This document shows positions 1-7,047 of a stretch of 7,303 nucleotides of DNA, one piece after another (within the stretch, counting starts at the first letter, position 1; each line of letters begins with the position of its first letter). The stretch is from the NCBI GenBank assembly GCA_030672255.1, contig DAOVGU010000218.1:1-7303 (forward strand). Direction: 5' to 3'. Position numbers and translations under genes: made by a program. The notes beneath the pieces were generated by a model, which saw only the letters and a program-made list of their open reading frames with translations, was not told the origin of the DNA and did not search any database. Source of the DNA: a bacterium. Lineage in GTDB: Bacteria > Ratteibacteria > UBA8468.

Positions 1-183
1 GATACAAAGATAACTGAAGCAAACTATAATCCTACCTCTAAAGAGATAAAACTAAAACTTACCGGTAAATCTACCTTGCCCTTAAAGATTTATCTTTTTA
101 ATGATGAGAGTTGCCAATACGAGTTCAAAGAAATATCTGAATTTGAAGGAGAAAAGGAGATTTTAAAATGGCAGATAGATTAG
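1..183 (+). CDS. C-terminal fragment of an unidentified protein (5' end outside window)
   Basis: Frame 1 is open from the first base to a TAG at 181-183, giving 60 residues of an incomplete protein. The fragment has alternating hydrophobic and polar residues typical of beta strands (for example IKLKLTG, LPLKIYLFN, CQYEFKEI) and ends in KWQID. This looks like the edge of a C-terminal beta-sandwich, as often found at the end of carbohydrate-active or secreted proteins, but no family can be assigned from 60 residues. Its last 16 bases overlap the start of the next gene in a different frame, and the AAGGAG site for that gene (154-159) lies inside this coding sequence. This suggests translational coupling and means the operon starts upstream of the window. 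That it is coding rests on the open frame, the codon use and the close junction. Confidence 0.6.
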   Translation, partial: DTKITEANYNPTSKEIKLKLTGKSTLPLKIYLFNDESCQYEFKEISEFEGEKEILKWQID

Positions 184-1685
184 TTTTTTTGAAATGGGCA
201 AGAGATGTAGAGATAGAAAAGGGTTGTTTAAGGAGGCATCGTATTTATGATTACGATGCCGGCCATGTCCGCTATCAGTTTGGACATTATCCTACACGGA
301 AACCTTACTATCCAACGGAGAAAGATTGGGAACTACTTGACCTTTATGCTGAAAAAGGTCTTGGGGTTGTTCATGTGTGGTGGTGGAATGATATGTGCGG
401 TTTCCTTAGAAAAGGCGTCTATGAACCTCTCAATGAAAAGGGACTGAGAAGATTTATTGATGAATGTCACCGGAGAAAACTAAAGGTTATTCCTTATGTT
501 TCACCGGGATTCTTGGATGTAAGAAGTTCAATTTACCGACCTGAATGGAGTAGTGGCACACCCCATTTAAAGGAAGTTTACTATGACCTGGATAGGCTCT
601 GCCCGGGAAGTCCTGGTTGGAGAGCATATTTCTTCAGTGTAGTTGATAGACTGATGGATGACTATGGGTTTGATGGGCTTTACTGGGATGGTGGGTTTAG
701 TGTAGGTTGTTCAAATCCTCAGGGTGATAACCATATTCATTTTGTAGAGTTTGCTCCTTTTTCAAAAGGAAAGGATAAAAAAAACTGGGACCATATCGCT
801 GAAGCTAAATTTATGGAGAAAGAGATAGATGAAGGTGTTTGGGCTCTCTGGAACGACTTTATCTGTGAAATATATGCCCGGGTTAAAAGAAGAAACGGCT
901 TAATTGTTGCCCATATTGGTGGAGATACCCCCTCACCTTTCAAAGAGAAAGCCTGGGATTACCAATTGCTGGGGGAAGGCATCCCCGATATCTCAGTATC
1001 CATAGAAAAGACCAAGTTTTATGAACCTTATGTAATTCGCTTCAATGATTGGAGCCGACTGATTACCAACTGGAAAGAAAGGGATTTTACTCCAAAACTT
1101 AAACTTATACCCAAAATAGAGCATCTCTCAATGGCCGGTTCTATTCCCTATCTCCAGTTTCTTTGGCTGGAAGATGGCAACTATGGTGAAGAAGAGGATG
1201 TTTTCAATATCCCCGATGTCTCCTGGAAGAAGGAATATGATGTCTGGACGGAATGGATGAAGGCGCAAAAGAAAGCAGGCTTGTCTCCCACTATGGGAGC
1301 CAGTTCTATTGCTGGACGCGACAGGTATTTCAAATATCTGGATGTCTATCGGCAGATGGCCAAAGAAAACACCGTTGTCTACATTGAAGTAAAGGGAATA
1401 AAAGAAAATAGGTTCCCCTTGACTGAAGGGAATCGTCGGGTCTCCATCTTTATCAATGACTCCCTCTGGGTCGCCATTGGCAATTTGGGAACAGATTTTC
1501 CTAAGGTTCTGGTGAGGTCGTTAGAGGGTGAGGATAGGGGGGATGTAATAACACTTAATCCAGGCGCTTTAACTGTATTACGTTACTATGACCTAACCTC
1601 AAAGCCAGAAATAATGGAATTTTCAGAAAAAATGGGAGGAGAAAATGGAAGAGAAAAAGAAGGGAAAATCGGATTTCCGGTATGA
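168..1685 (+). CDS. Glycoside hydrolase-like (beta/alpha)8-barrel protein
   Basis: This is a 505-residue protein with no signal peptide or membrane segment, so it is probably cytoplasmic. The order of elements fits a TIM-barrel glycosidase-like fold. A helix and strand lead to GVVHVWWW (residues 66-73), followed by KVIPYVSPG (106-114). YGFDGLYWDGG (166-176) is the barrel-strand motif seen in GH-like families, where Asp174 is the best candidate catalytic or sugar-binding acid. LIVAHIGG (245-252) and YQLLGEG (265-271, with Glu270) come next. A small beta-rich C-terminal domain follows at about 400-475. The start at 168 is supported by AAGGAG at 154-159. The last 30 residues (from about 476) are charged and look like an unstructured tail; their end overlaps the aminotransferase start by 41 bp. 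Substrate and activity are unknown. The placement beside sugar oxidoreductases and a sugar aminotransferase supports a carbohydrate role. It could also be a non-catalytic relative of the fold. Confidence 0.8.
   Translation: MADRLVFLKWARDVEIEKGCLRRHRIYDYDAGHVRYQFGHYPTRKPYYPTEKDWELLDLYAEKGLGVVHVWWWNDMCGFLRKGVYEPLNEKGLRRFIDECHRRKLKVIPYVSPGFLDVRSSIYRPEWSSGTPHLKEVYYDLDRLCPGSPGWRAYFFSVVDRLMDDYGFDGLYWDGGFSVGCSNPQGDNHIHFVEFAPFSKGKDKKNWDHIAEAKFMEKEIDEGVWALWNDFICEIYARVKRRNGLIVAHIGGDTPSPFKEKAWDYQLLGEGIPDISVSIEKTKFYEPYVIRFNDWSRLITNWKERDFTPKLKLIPKIEHLSMAGSIPYLQFLWLEDGNYGEEEDVFNIPDVSWKKEYDVWTEWMKAQKKAGLSPTMGASSIAGRDRYFKYLDVYRQMAKENTVVYIEVKGIKENRFPLTEGNRRVSIFINDSLWVAIGNLGTDFPKVLVRSLEGEDRGDVITLNPGALTVLRYYDLTSKPEIMEFSEKMGGENGREKEGKIGFPV
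1634..1641 (+). promoter_or_regulatory. Ribosome-binding site for the aminotransferase, inside the upstream gene
   Basis: GGGAGGAG lies just upstream of the ATG at 1645, with GGAGG about 5 bases from the start codon. The site is embedded in the coding sequence of the glycosidase-like gene, which continues to 1685. It therefore fixes the aminotransferase start and confirms that the 41-bp gene overlap is real rather than a mis-called start. Ribosomes finishing the upstream gene must pass over this site, which would couple the two genes. Confidence 0.75.
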
Positions 1686-2961
1686 TACCGGAGAGGCAAA
1701 AGTTCCCTGGGCCGCAATCGGGGAGAATGTAAATACGGATGACATCTCAGAGATTATTAAATTCCTCATTCCCGGGAAGGATGCAACCGATTACGATGAG
1801 CAACTTCTTAAGGTAAAAGGGGAAATTGAGAAACTGCGGGAGAAAGGTAAATATGCAACTAAGTTGTCTTTGGGAAGTAAGGTAAAGGAACTGGAGGAGG
1901 AGGCGAAGAAATTTCTCAATGTTAGGTATGCCTGTTTTGTCACCAATGCTACCGCTGGTTTTGAGATTGGACTTAAGTTTTCTGGTCTAAAGCCTGGGGA
2001 TGAGGTGATTGCTCCCGCGATTACCTTCCTTTCCACCATTTCTTATCCCTTGGAAATAGGGGCAAAGGTGGTTCTTGCCGATATTGACCCAAGAACCATC
2101 AATATTGACCCCGAGGATGTGGCGAGGAAGATAACCAAGAGAACAAAGGTAATTATGCCGGTCTATATCGGAGGATATCCCCCGGATATGGACTCCATTA
2201 TGAAATTAGCCAAGGAGAATGATATAATGGTGGTTGAGGATGCCGCCCATGCCTTTGGCGGAAGTTATAAAGGCAAGATGAGTGGTACAATTGGGGACTT
2301 CGGCAGTTATAGTTTCCATGAGGTAAAAAATATCAATGCTTTAGGTGAAGGGGGAATTGTGGTAACCAACACCGATTTCGGCGAAGATTTCCCCAAGAGC
2401 CGATTTGGTGGCTTTGATATTGCTCATCCGATTGAGAAATGGCTCTATGATGTGGTTGCCTTAAAAGGAAAAGGAGACCATTACACGGCGGCGGGAAACC
2501 ATTCCTCTACCGAGATTCAGGCGGTAATTCTCCTTAGTCAGATGAAAAGATTAGAAAAAATCATTAAAATTAGAAGGAAGAATGCCGAATACTTAAACAA
2601 GAGATTTGAGGGAATAGAGGGAATCATCCCTTGTCCTTTAGATAACGATGAAATAAAGGGGACCTATCATCTCTATCTCTTGCAGATAGAGCCAGAGAAA
2701 CTAAATGGAGATATCCAGGATTTCGAGGAGAAACTGACCGCAAAAGGGGTAACCCAGATTCCTCACTTTGCCCCTTTGTATCGGTTTTCCTATATGAAGC
2801 AACTTGGATATGATACAGAGGCAATTAAGAAAACCTGCCCCAATGCTGAGGAGGCTTTCTTACACAGATTTACACATCTGCCACTTTATCCTATTACTGA
2901 AGAACAACTGAAATATATGGCGGATAAGGTAATTGAGGCAGTTGAAGAGATGAGGAGATAG
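1645..2961 (+). CDS. DegT/DnrJ/EryC1/StrS-family PLP-dependent aminotransferase
   Basis: This is a fold-type I PLP aminotransferase of the family that converts keto-sugars or keto-cyclitols to amino-sugars. Family landmarks run in order: FVTNATAGFEIGL (98-110), the cofactor phosphate-binding region; GDEVIAPAITFLST (118-131); VVEDAAHAFGG (196-206), with Asp199 pairing to the pyridine nitrogen; SFHEVKNINALGEGG (223-237), with Lys228 as the Schiff-base lysine; NHSSTEIQAVI (285-295); and the C-terminal HLPLYPITEEQL (411-422). All expected cofactor residues are present, so it should be active. At 438 residues it is longer than the usual 370-400. The extra length is N-terminal, including a charged, probably helical stretch at about 46-75 between the PWAAIGENVNTDDI segment and the family core. 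The protein is cytoplasmic. It is followed after 4 bases by an oxidoreductase, a common pairing (oxidise, then aminate). The amino donor and sugar acceptor are not readable; glutamate is the usual donor in the family. Confidence 0.93.
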   Translation: MEEKKKGKSDFRYDTGEAKVPWAAIGENVNTDDISEIIKFLIPGKDATDYDEQLLKVKGEIEKLREKGKYATKLSLGSKVKELEEEAKKFLNVRYACFVTNATAGFEIGLKFSGLKPGDEVIAPAITFLSTISYPLEIGAKVVLADIDPRTINIDPEDVARKITKRTKVIMPVYIGGYPPDMDSIMKLAKENDIMVVEDAAHAFGGSYKGKMSGTIGDFGSYSFHEVKNINALGEGGIVVTNTDFGEDFPKSRFGGFDIAHPIEKWLYDVVALKGKGDHYTAAGNHSSTEIQAVILLSQMKRLEKIIKIRRKNAEYLNKRFEGIEGIIPCPLDNDEIKGTYHLYLLQIEPEKLNGDIQDFEEKLTAKGVTQIPHFAPLYRFSYMKQLGYDTEAIKKTCPNAEEAFLHRFTHLPLYPITEEQLKYMADKVIEAVEEMRR

Positions 2962-2965
2962 CGAT

Positions 2966-3988
2966 ATGAAAAAAGTGAAGGTAGGAATAGTGGGAATGGG
3001 GGTGCCTTCTCGAGGCGGAGGAAAAAACTTCATAGATATATTTCGGGAAGAGGGAAGAGCCGAGGTTATTGCCGTTTGCGACATTATAGAGGGGAGGGCT
3101 AAACAGGCTGCCAAAGAAAAAAATATTCCCTATTGGTTCAAGGATTATGAGAAGATGCTTAAATTGAAGGAACTTGATTTAGTCGTTGTCAGGACTGATG
3201 ATAAAAACCATGCTCCTATCTCTTTGGCATCGCTGGACTCAGGAAGGGATGTTCTTGTAGAAAAGCCAATGGCGATTAAGATGGAAGAATTGGAGGCAAT
3301 GGTAAAAAAAGTTGAACAAACTAAAAGAATATTGATGGTTAACTACATCTTAAGATATAACCCCATTTACCAATTAGTGAAGCGTCATGCTGATAAGAGA
3401 ATGTTTGGAAAAATATTCTATATTCAGCGGGAATATCTGCATAATTTAGACAAAGAAAGTATTTTGACCGGAACATGGCGGGCAAAAAAGGATGAATTCC
3501 ATACCCCCATCTGTGGAGGCGGTTGCCATGCCATTGATACCTTCCGCTGGATTTTAGAGGATGAAGCTGAAGAAGTCTTTGCTTACGGAACTAAGATGGC
3601 TTATTCCAAAGAAGATTATTCTTTCCCTGATAGTATTGTTGCGCTTATTAAATTCAAAAAAGGGGCGATTGGCAAAATCCATGCCTCTTTCGGCTGCATC
3701 CTGAAATACTGTGCTGACCTGCAGGTGATGGGAACCGAAGGAAGTTTTGTCGGCAATAAATTCTACTATTCTACCCAAGAGGAGGAAGCGCTCAGTATTA
3801 ACCTTGATTATCCGGGTCATCCTTTTCAACCTTTAGTCAAAGATTTGCTTGATTCTGTGATAGCGAGAAAATCTCCACCGATAGATGTCTATGATGGTGC
3901 TAATGCCTCCTCTATTGCTTTCGCCATTATGGAATCTTTAAATACAAAAAAACCTGTAAAACCAAAGGTCTTTTTGCGAAAAATATAG
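2966..3988 (+). CDS. Gfo/Idh/MocA-family NAD(P)-dependent oxidoreductase (copy 1)
   Basis: This 340-residue protein has the family's two-domain layout. The N-terminal Rossmann domain (about 1-125) begins KVKVGIVGMG and has VIAVCD (34-39) and the hallmark EKP (99-101), whose Lys100 is the usual catalytic lysine. The C-terminal alpha/beta domain contains GKIFYIQREYLHN (148-160) and GGGCHAIDTFRW (184-195). The dinucleotide loop is unusual: GMG is followed by VPSRGGGKN instead of the compact GxGxxG. His188 fits the catalytic histidine, but the position of the family's DxxxH aspartate appears to be Gly184. Members oxidise or reduce a ring carbon of sugars, cyclitols or sugar acids; the substrate is unknown here. 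GAGGAG at 2952-2957 sets the start 8 bases downstream, and the gap from the aminotransferase is 4 bases, so the two are likely co-translated. It is related to the gene at 4870-5883. Confidence 0.93.
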   Translation: MKKVKVGIVGMGVPSRGGGKNFIDIFREEGRAEVIAVCDIIEGRAKQAAKEKNIPYWFKDYEKMLKLKELDLVVVRTDDKNHAPISLASLDSGRDVLVEKPMAIKMEELEAMVKKVEQTKRILMVNYILRYNPIYQLVKRHADKRMFGKIFYIQREYLHNLDKESILTGTWRAKKDEFHTPICGGGCHAIDTFRWILEDEAEEVFAYGTKMAYSKEDYSFPDSIVALIKFKKGAIGKIHASFGCILKYCADLQVMGTEGSFVGNKFYYSTQEEEALSINLDYPGHPFQPLVKDLLDSVIARKSPPIDVYDGANASSIAFAIMESLNTKKPVKPKVFLRKI

Positions 3989-3997
3989 GAGAAAATT

Positions 3998-4868
3998 ATG
4001 GGTTATAAAGGAATTTTAGATGATGTAAGAAAAGCAGTTGCTTTGAAAATTCCTGAAAGGGTACCGGTATTTGCGATGAGCGAGGAGTTTGATGTCAGAT
4101 GGTATGGGAAATACACCTATGAAGAAACCTGCCACCCGGGAGACATTAAAAAACCTTAAGATGCCTGACCCAAATAAGGATGGAAGGATGCCGGTTAAAT
4201 TAGAGGCTATCCGAAAAATTCGCCAACACTTTGGGAACAAAGTATGTCTATGTGGAGGTAACGCTGCCCCCTTTTCTTCAACCTGTCTCCTCTACGGGAT
4301 ACAGGAAACGATGATGCTCATCCATACTGACCCAAAGTTACTGCACGCCACTAACGATTTCTTTGCAGAATTTCAAAAGATGTGGGGGATAGCTCAACTT
4401 AAAGCAGGAGCTGATGCTATCTGGCTGGGTGATTGTAATGCGATGAGTCGTCTTATCTCCGCAGAACAGTATAGGAATTTTGCTTTTGATTCTTGCAAAA
4501 AAGTCGTAGGTGCTTATAATGAAGCAGAAGGGTTAACCTTTCTTCATAATAGCGAAGAGTCCATTCCTCATCTAGAGTTAGAGACTCAATTAGGAGCCAG
4601 TGTCATCAGTGTAGGACCGGGGATAGAGATAGGAAAAGCCGAGGAAACAGTTAAAGGTAAGACCTGTTTAATGGGAAACTTAGACCCGGTGAATATCTTA
4701 ATGAATGGAACTGCTGAGCAGGTATCTAAAGAGACGGAGAGAATTATTACCGCTGGCAAAATCAATGGTGGATATCTCTTTGATACCGGAGAGATGGTTC
4801 CTCGTGATACCCCGGAAGAGAATATGAGAGCAATGATTAAAGCGGCAAGAGAACGAGGAGGATGTTGA
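3998..4868 (+). pseudogene. Disrupted UROD/MtaA-like gene (uroporphyrinogen decarboxylase superfamily)
   Basis: The expected start is ATG 3998, 6 bases after AGGAG (3987-3991). This frame encodes a convincing N-terminus (RVPVFAMSEEFDVRWYGKYT) but stops at 4157-4159 after 53 codons. Similarity to the family resumes in the +1 frame near 4128 (PATRETLKNLKMPDP) and continues to the TGA at 4866-4868, through GGNAAPFSS, GADAIWLGDC, FLHNSEES, LMGNLDP and a terminal DTPEENMRAMIKAA helix. The two parts total about 290 residues, against roughly 340-360 for intact relatives. The segment normally between them is absent, which points to an out-of-frame internal deletion rather than a single-base error. 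The downstream frame is open by itself from a TTG at 4089, but this lacks a ribosome-binding site and the N-terminal barrel strands. Intact relatives include corrinoid methyltransferases (MtaA, MtbA) and true UROD. Here the zinc-site pattern HxC...C reads HNS...GE, so a classic methyltransferase is doubtful. Confidence 0.75.
4121..4140 (+). other. Probable deletion junction in the UROD-like gene
   Basis: Within this stretch the family-like reading passes from the frame of ATG 3998 (ending YTYEETC) to the +1 frame (starting PATRETL). The bases CCTGCC at 4128-4133 are compatible with both flanks: they supply the Thr-Cys codons of the left part and the Pro-Ala codons of the right part. This suggests recombination at a short microhomology that removed about 60 codons. 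The exact breakpoint and the size of the loss are inferred from remembered family architecture, not from an alignment. Confidence 0.5.
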
Positions 4869-4869
4869 A

Positions 4870-5883
4870 ATGCGGAAAAAATTAGGGGTAGGGATAATTG
4901 GATTGGGTCATAACGGGGAAGCTCATTTAAAAGCCTATCAATCCAATTCTTTTGCTGAGGTAATAGCCGTCTGTGATTTTTCTAAGAGGAAGGTAGAAAG
5001 AATAAAGAAGAAATATGGCATAAAGTATGGCTCTACCGATTATCAGATTTTAGAGCAAGATGATATTCAGATTATTTCGATTAATACATCCGACCATCTC
5101 CATGCCGAGCCATTCATCCGTTCCTTAAAAGCCGGTAAACATACCTTCGTAGAAAAACCAATGGCAGATAATATTTCTGATTTAAGGAAAATGGTAAAAG
5201 CCGCCGAGAAGAACTCTCGACTTAAAACTATGGTTGGGCAAATTCTAAGATTTAATCCTTTGTTCGCAGAAATAAAAAGAATTATTAAGAAAGGAACCTT
5301 AGGAAAAATATTTTATTTAGAAGGGGATTATATTCATAACCTCAAATGCCAGGCAGATAAGGAAAGATACAATCCAGAGACAAAAATGAACTGGTATTTA
5401 GAAAAGGAACTCCCGATGGTTGGAGGAGGCTGCCATCCTTTGGACCTTTTGCGCTGGTTTGCTCAGGATGAACCAGTGGAGGTTCAAGCTTATAGTAACC
5501 GCATTACTTTCCAAAAGATGAAGAATGATAGTTCAGTGGTGGCAATATTTAAGTTTAAGAATGGGGTAATTGGCAAAGTAACCGCTTTGTATGAACCAAT
5601 TAGCCCCTATGCTTATGCCAACAATATTGCGGTTTATGGAACGAAAGGGACGATTCTAAGAGATACTATCTGTTTAAATGAAAAAGAAGGGTTTAAGAAA
5701 ATTGTCGTGAAATACTCTTCAGGGCACCCTTTTGAACCAGAAGTAAATCACTTCATTGAATGCATCTTAAAAAATAAAAAGCCCTTAATAGATAGTAAAG
5801 AAGGAGCCAAAACTGCAGCAGCTACAATTATAGCAAGTAAGGCTTTAAAAGAAAAAAAGTCTATCGCAATCCCTCAATTTTAG
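4870..5883 (+). CDS. Gfo/Idh/MocA-family NAD(P)-dependent oxidoreductase (copy 2)
   Basis: This 337-residue protein is a second two-domain oxidoreductase. It has a canonical dinucleotide loop GLGHNG (11-16), VIAVCD (31-36), the DHLHAE segment (75-80) and EKP (95-97) with catalytic Lys96. The C-terminal domain has GKIFYLEGDYIHNLK (145-159), GGGCHPLDLLRWF (185-197, His189) and SGHPFEPEV (284-292). These three segments closely parallel copy 1 (2966-3988), so the two belong to one subfamily. As in copy 1, the DxxxH aspartate position is Gly (Gly185). The second domain carries an insertion relative to copy 1 at about 160-180 (QADKERYNPETKMNWY), in a region expected to border the substrate pocket, so substrate or step may differ. 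AGGAGG at 4856-4861, 8 bases before the ATG, lies at the end of the UROD-like gene, whose stop is 1 base away. It is probably cytoplasmic. The substrate is unknown; a sugar or cyclitol is likely. Confidence 0.93.
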   Translation: MRKKLGVGIIGLGHNGEAHLKAYQSNSFAEVIAVCDFSKRKVERIKKKYGIKYGSTDYQILEQDDIQIISINTSDHLHAEPFIRSLKAGKHTFVEKPMADNISDLRKMVKAAEKNSRLKTMVGQILRFNPLFAEIKRIIKKGTLGKIFYLEGDYIHNLKCQADKERYNPETKMNWYLEKELPMVGGGCHPLDLLRWFAQDEPVEVQAYSNRITFQKMKNDSSVVAIFKFKNGVIGKVTALYEPISPYAYANNIAVYGTKGTILRDTICLNEKEGFKKIVVKYSSGHPFEPEVNHFIECILKNKKPLIDSKEGAKTAAATIIASKALKEKKSIAIPQF

Positions 5884-5904
5884 AATGGTAAAGGAGATGA
5901 AAAG

Positions 5905-7020
5905 ATGATTATTGGAGTTCCAAAAGAGATCAAAACGGAGGAGTATCGAGTAGCTCTTTTGCCTTCCACAGCAAAGAAATTGGTTGAGAAAGGTCATCAG
6001 GTTTTTGTAGAGAAGAATGCCGGAGCCGGCAGTGGAATTAAGGATGAAGATTACCAGAATGCGGGAGCAGAAATCTTAGATAGGCCAGAGGAAATTTTTA
6101 AAAGAGCGGAATTAGTTGTTAAGGTGAAGGAACCACAGGAAAAGGAGTATACTTTTCTTCAGGAAGAACAGATTCTTTTTACCTTTTTTCATTTTGCCTC
6201 CTCGCGCAGATTAACCGTGGCAATGATTAAAAGCAAGATCATTGCTCTTGCCTATGAGATGGTGCAAAAGGATGATGGCTCTTTACCTCTTCTGGCTCCG
6301 ATGAGTGAGATTGCCGGGAAGCTTGCCCCCCAGGAGGGAGCAAAATATCTGGAAAAGCCCTCAGGAGGAAAGGGTATCCTTCTGGGTGGGGTTGCTGGCG
6401 TTGCCCCCGGGAAGGTGCTGATTATCGGGGCAGGAACGGTAGGAAAGAATGCTGCTCTCATTGCTGCGGGAATGGGAGCGGATGTGGTTCTCCTGGATAT
6501 CAACCTTGACCGACTGCGTCATCTAAAGGAAATTCTCCCGGCCAATGTTAAGCCCGTTTATTCCAACCAGGCCACTCTAAAAAAATATTTAAGAAAAGCC
6601 GATCTGGTGATTGGCGCGGTGCTTATCCCCGGGGCAAAAGCTCCGCAACTGATTAGCCGGGAGATGCTAAGGCTTATGGAGCCAGGAACCGTTTTGGTGG
6701 ATGTCGCCATTGACCAGGGGGGTTGCTTTGAGACCTCAAGACCAACCACACATAAAGAGCCTACCTATGCGGTTGATGGTATCATTCATTACTGCGTAGC
6801 CAATATCCCGGGTGCGGTAGCCAGAACCTCCAGCTTTGCCCTGGGAAACGCTACCAGTCCTTATCTTCTTCTCTTAGCCGAAAAAGGGGTGAAGGTTATT
6901 GAAGAAAATACCGCTTTAAAAAAGGGTCTTTCCCTATTTAAAGGAAAGGTCACCTCCGAGAAATTAGCGAAAACATTTAATCTGAAATATAGCCCGCTGG
7001 AAAAAATCGATCCCATTTGA
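5905..7020 (+). CDS. ald: Alanine dehydrogenase
   Basis: The enzyme catalyses the reversible reaction L-alanine + NAD+ + water = pyruvate + ammonium + NADH in the cytoplasm, usually as a hexamer. The 371-residue length matches the family. All expected active-site residues fall at the family numbering: Arg15 (in KTEEYRVAL), Lys75 (VKVKEPQ), His96 (FFHFA) and Asp270 (VAIDQGG), with Asn300 in CVANIPGAV. The NAD-binding Rossmann motif is GAGTVG (175-180), and Asp198 (VVLLDIN) at the end of the second strand favours NAD over NADP. The signature MSEIAGKLA (133-141) is also present. AAGGAG at 5891-5896 lies 8 bases before the ATG. The 21-base gap from the preceding oxidoreductase makes it the last gene of the run. 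In this context it could provide alanine as nitrogen carrier, or remove nitrogen from amino-sugar breakdown while recycling NADH; that link is inference. It appears intact and active. Confidence 0.97.
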   Translation: MIIGVPKEIKTEEYRVALLPSTAKKLVEKGHQVFVEKNAGAGSGIKDEDYQNAGAEILDRPEEIFKRAELVVKVKEPQEKEYTFLQEEQILFTFFHFASSRRLTVAMIKSKIIALAYEMVQKDDGSLPLLAPMSEIAGKLAPQEGAKYLEKPSGGKGILLGGVAGVAPGKVLIIGAGTVGKNAALIAAGMGADVVLLDINLDRLRHLKEILPANVKPVYSNQATLKKYLRKADLVIGAVLIPGAKAPQLISREMLRLMEPGTVLVDVAIDQGGCFETSRPTTHKEPTYAVDGIIHYCVANIPGAVARTSSFALGNATSPYLLLLAEKGVKVIEENTALKKGLSLFKGKVTSEKLAKTFNLKYSPLEKIDPI

Positions 7021-7047
7021 AGAAGGCAATAAAAGGAATAGAGAACC

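Noticed and set aside
247..447. Short plus-strand open frame in a second frame of the barrel gene
   Set aside because: It lies wholly within a well-supported coding sequence, has no ribosome-binding site and shows no family features.
737..943. Minus-strand open frame inside the barrel gene
   Set aside because: Shadow of the plus-strand coding sequence; no ribosome-binding site or recognisable protein. The same holds for the other antisense frames at 1791-2039, 2624-2824, 2860-3114, 3554-3829, 4016-4240, 6252-6503, 6558-6749 and 6861-7073.
4143..4165. Programmed +1 frameshift at CCT TAA G (4154-4160), or slippage on the A6 run at 4148-4153, to join the two UROD-like frames
   Set aside because: The +1-frame sequence already looks family-like upstream of this point (from about 4128), and the missing barrel segment would remain missing, so recoding does not explain the structure. 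No Shine-Dalgarno-like stimulator or pseudoknot was recognised.
4089..4868. Intact shorter UROD-like gene starting at TTG 4089
   Set aside because: The TTG has no ribosome-binding site, its first 12 or so residues do not resemble the family, and the true N-terminus with a good AGGAG is at 3998 in another frame.
3998..4868. True hemE (uroporphyrinogen decarboxylase of haem synthesis)
   Set aside because: The N-terminus lacks the RQAGRYxPEY-type signature of HemE, and no other haem genes are nearby.
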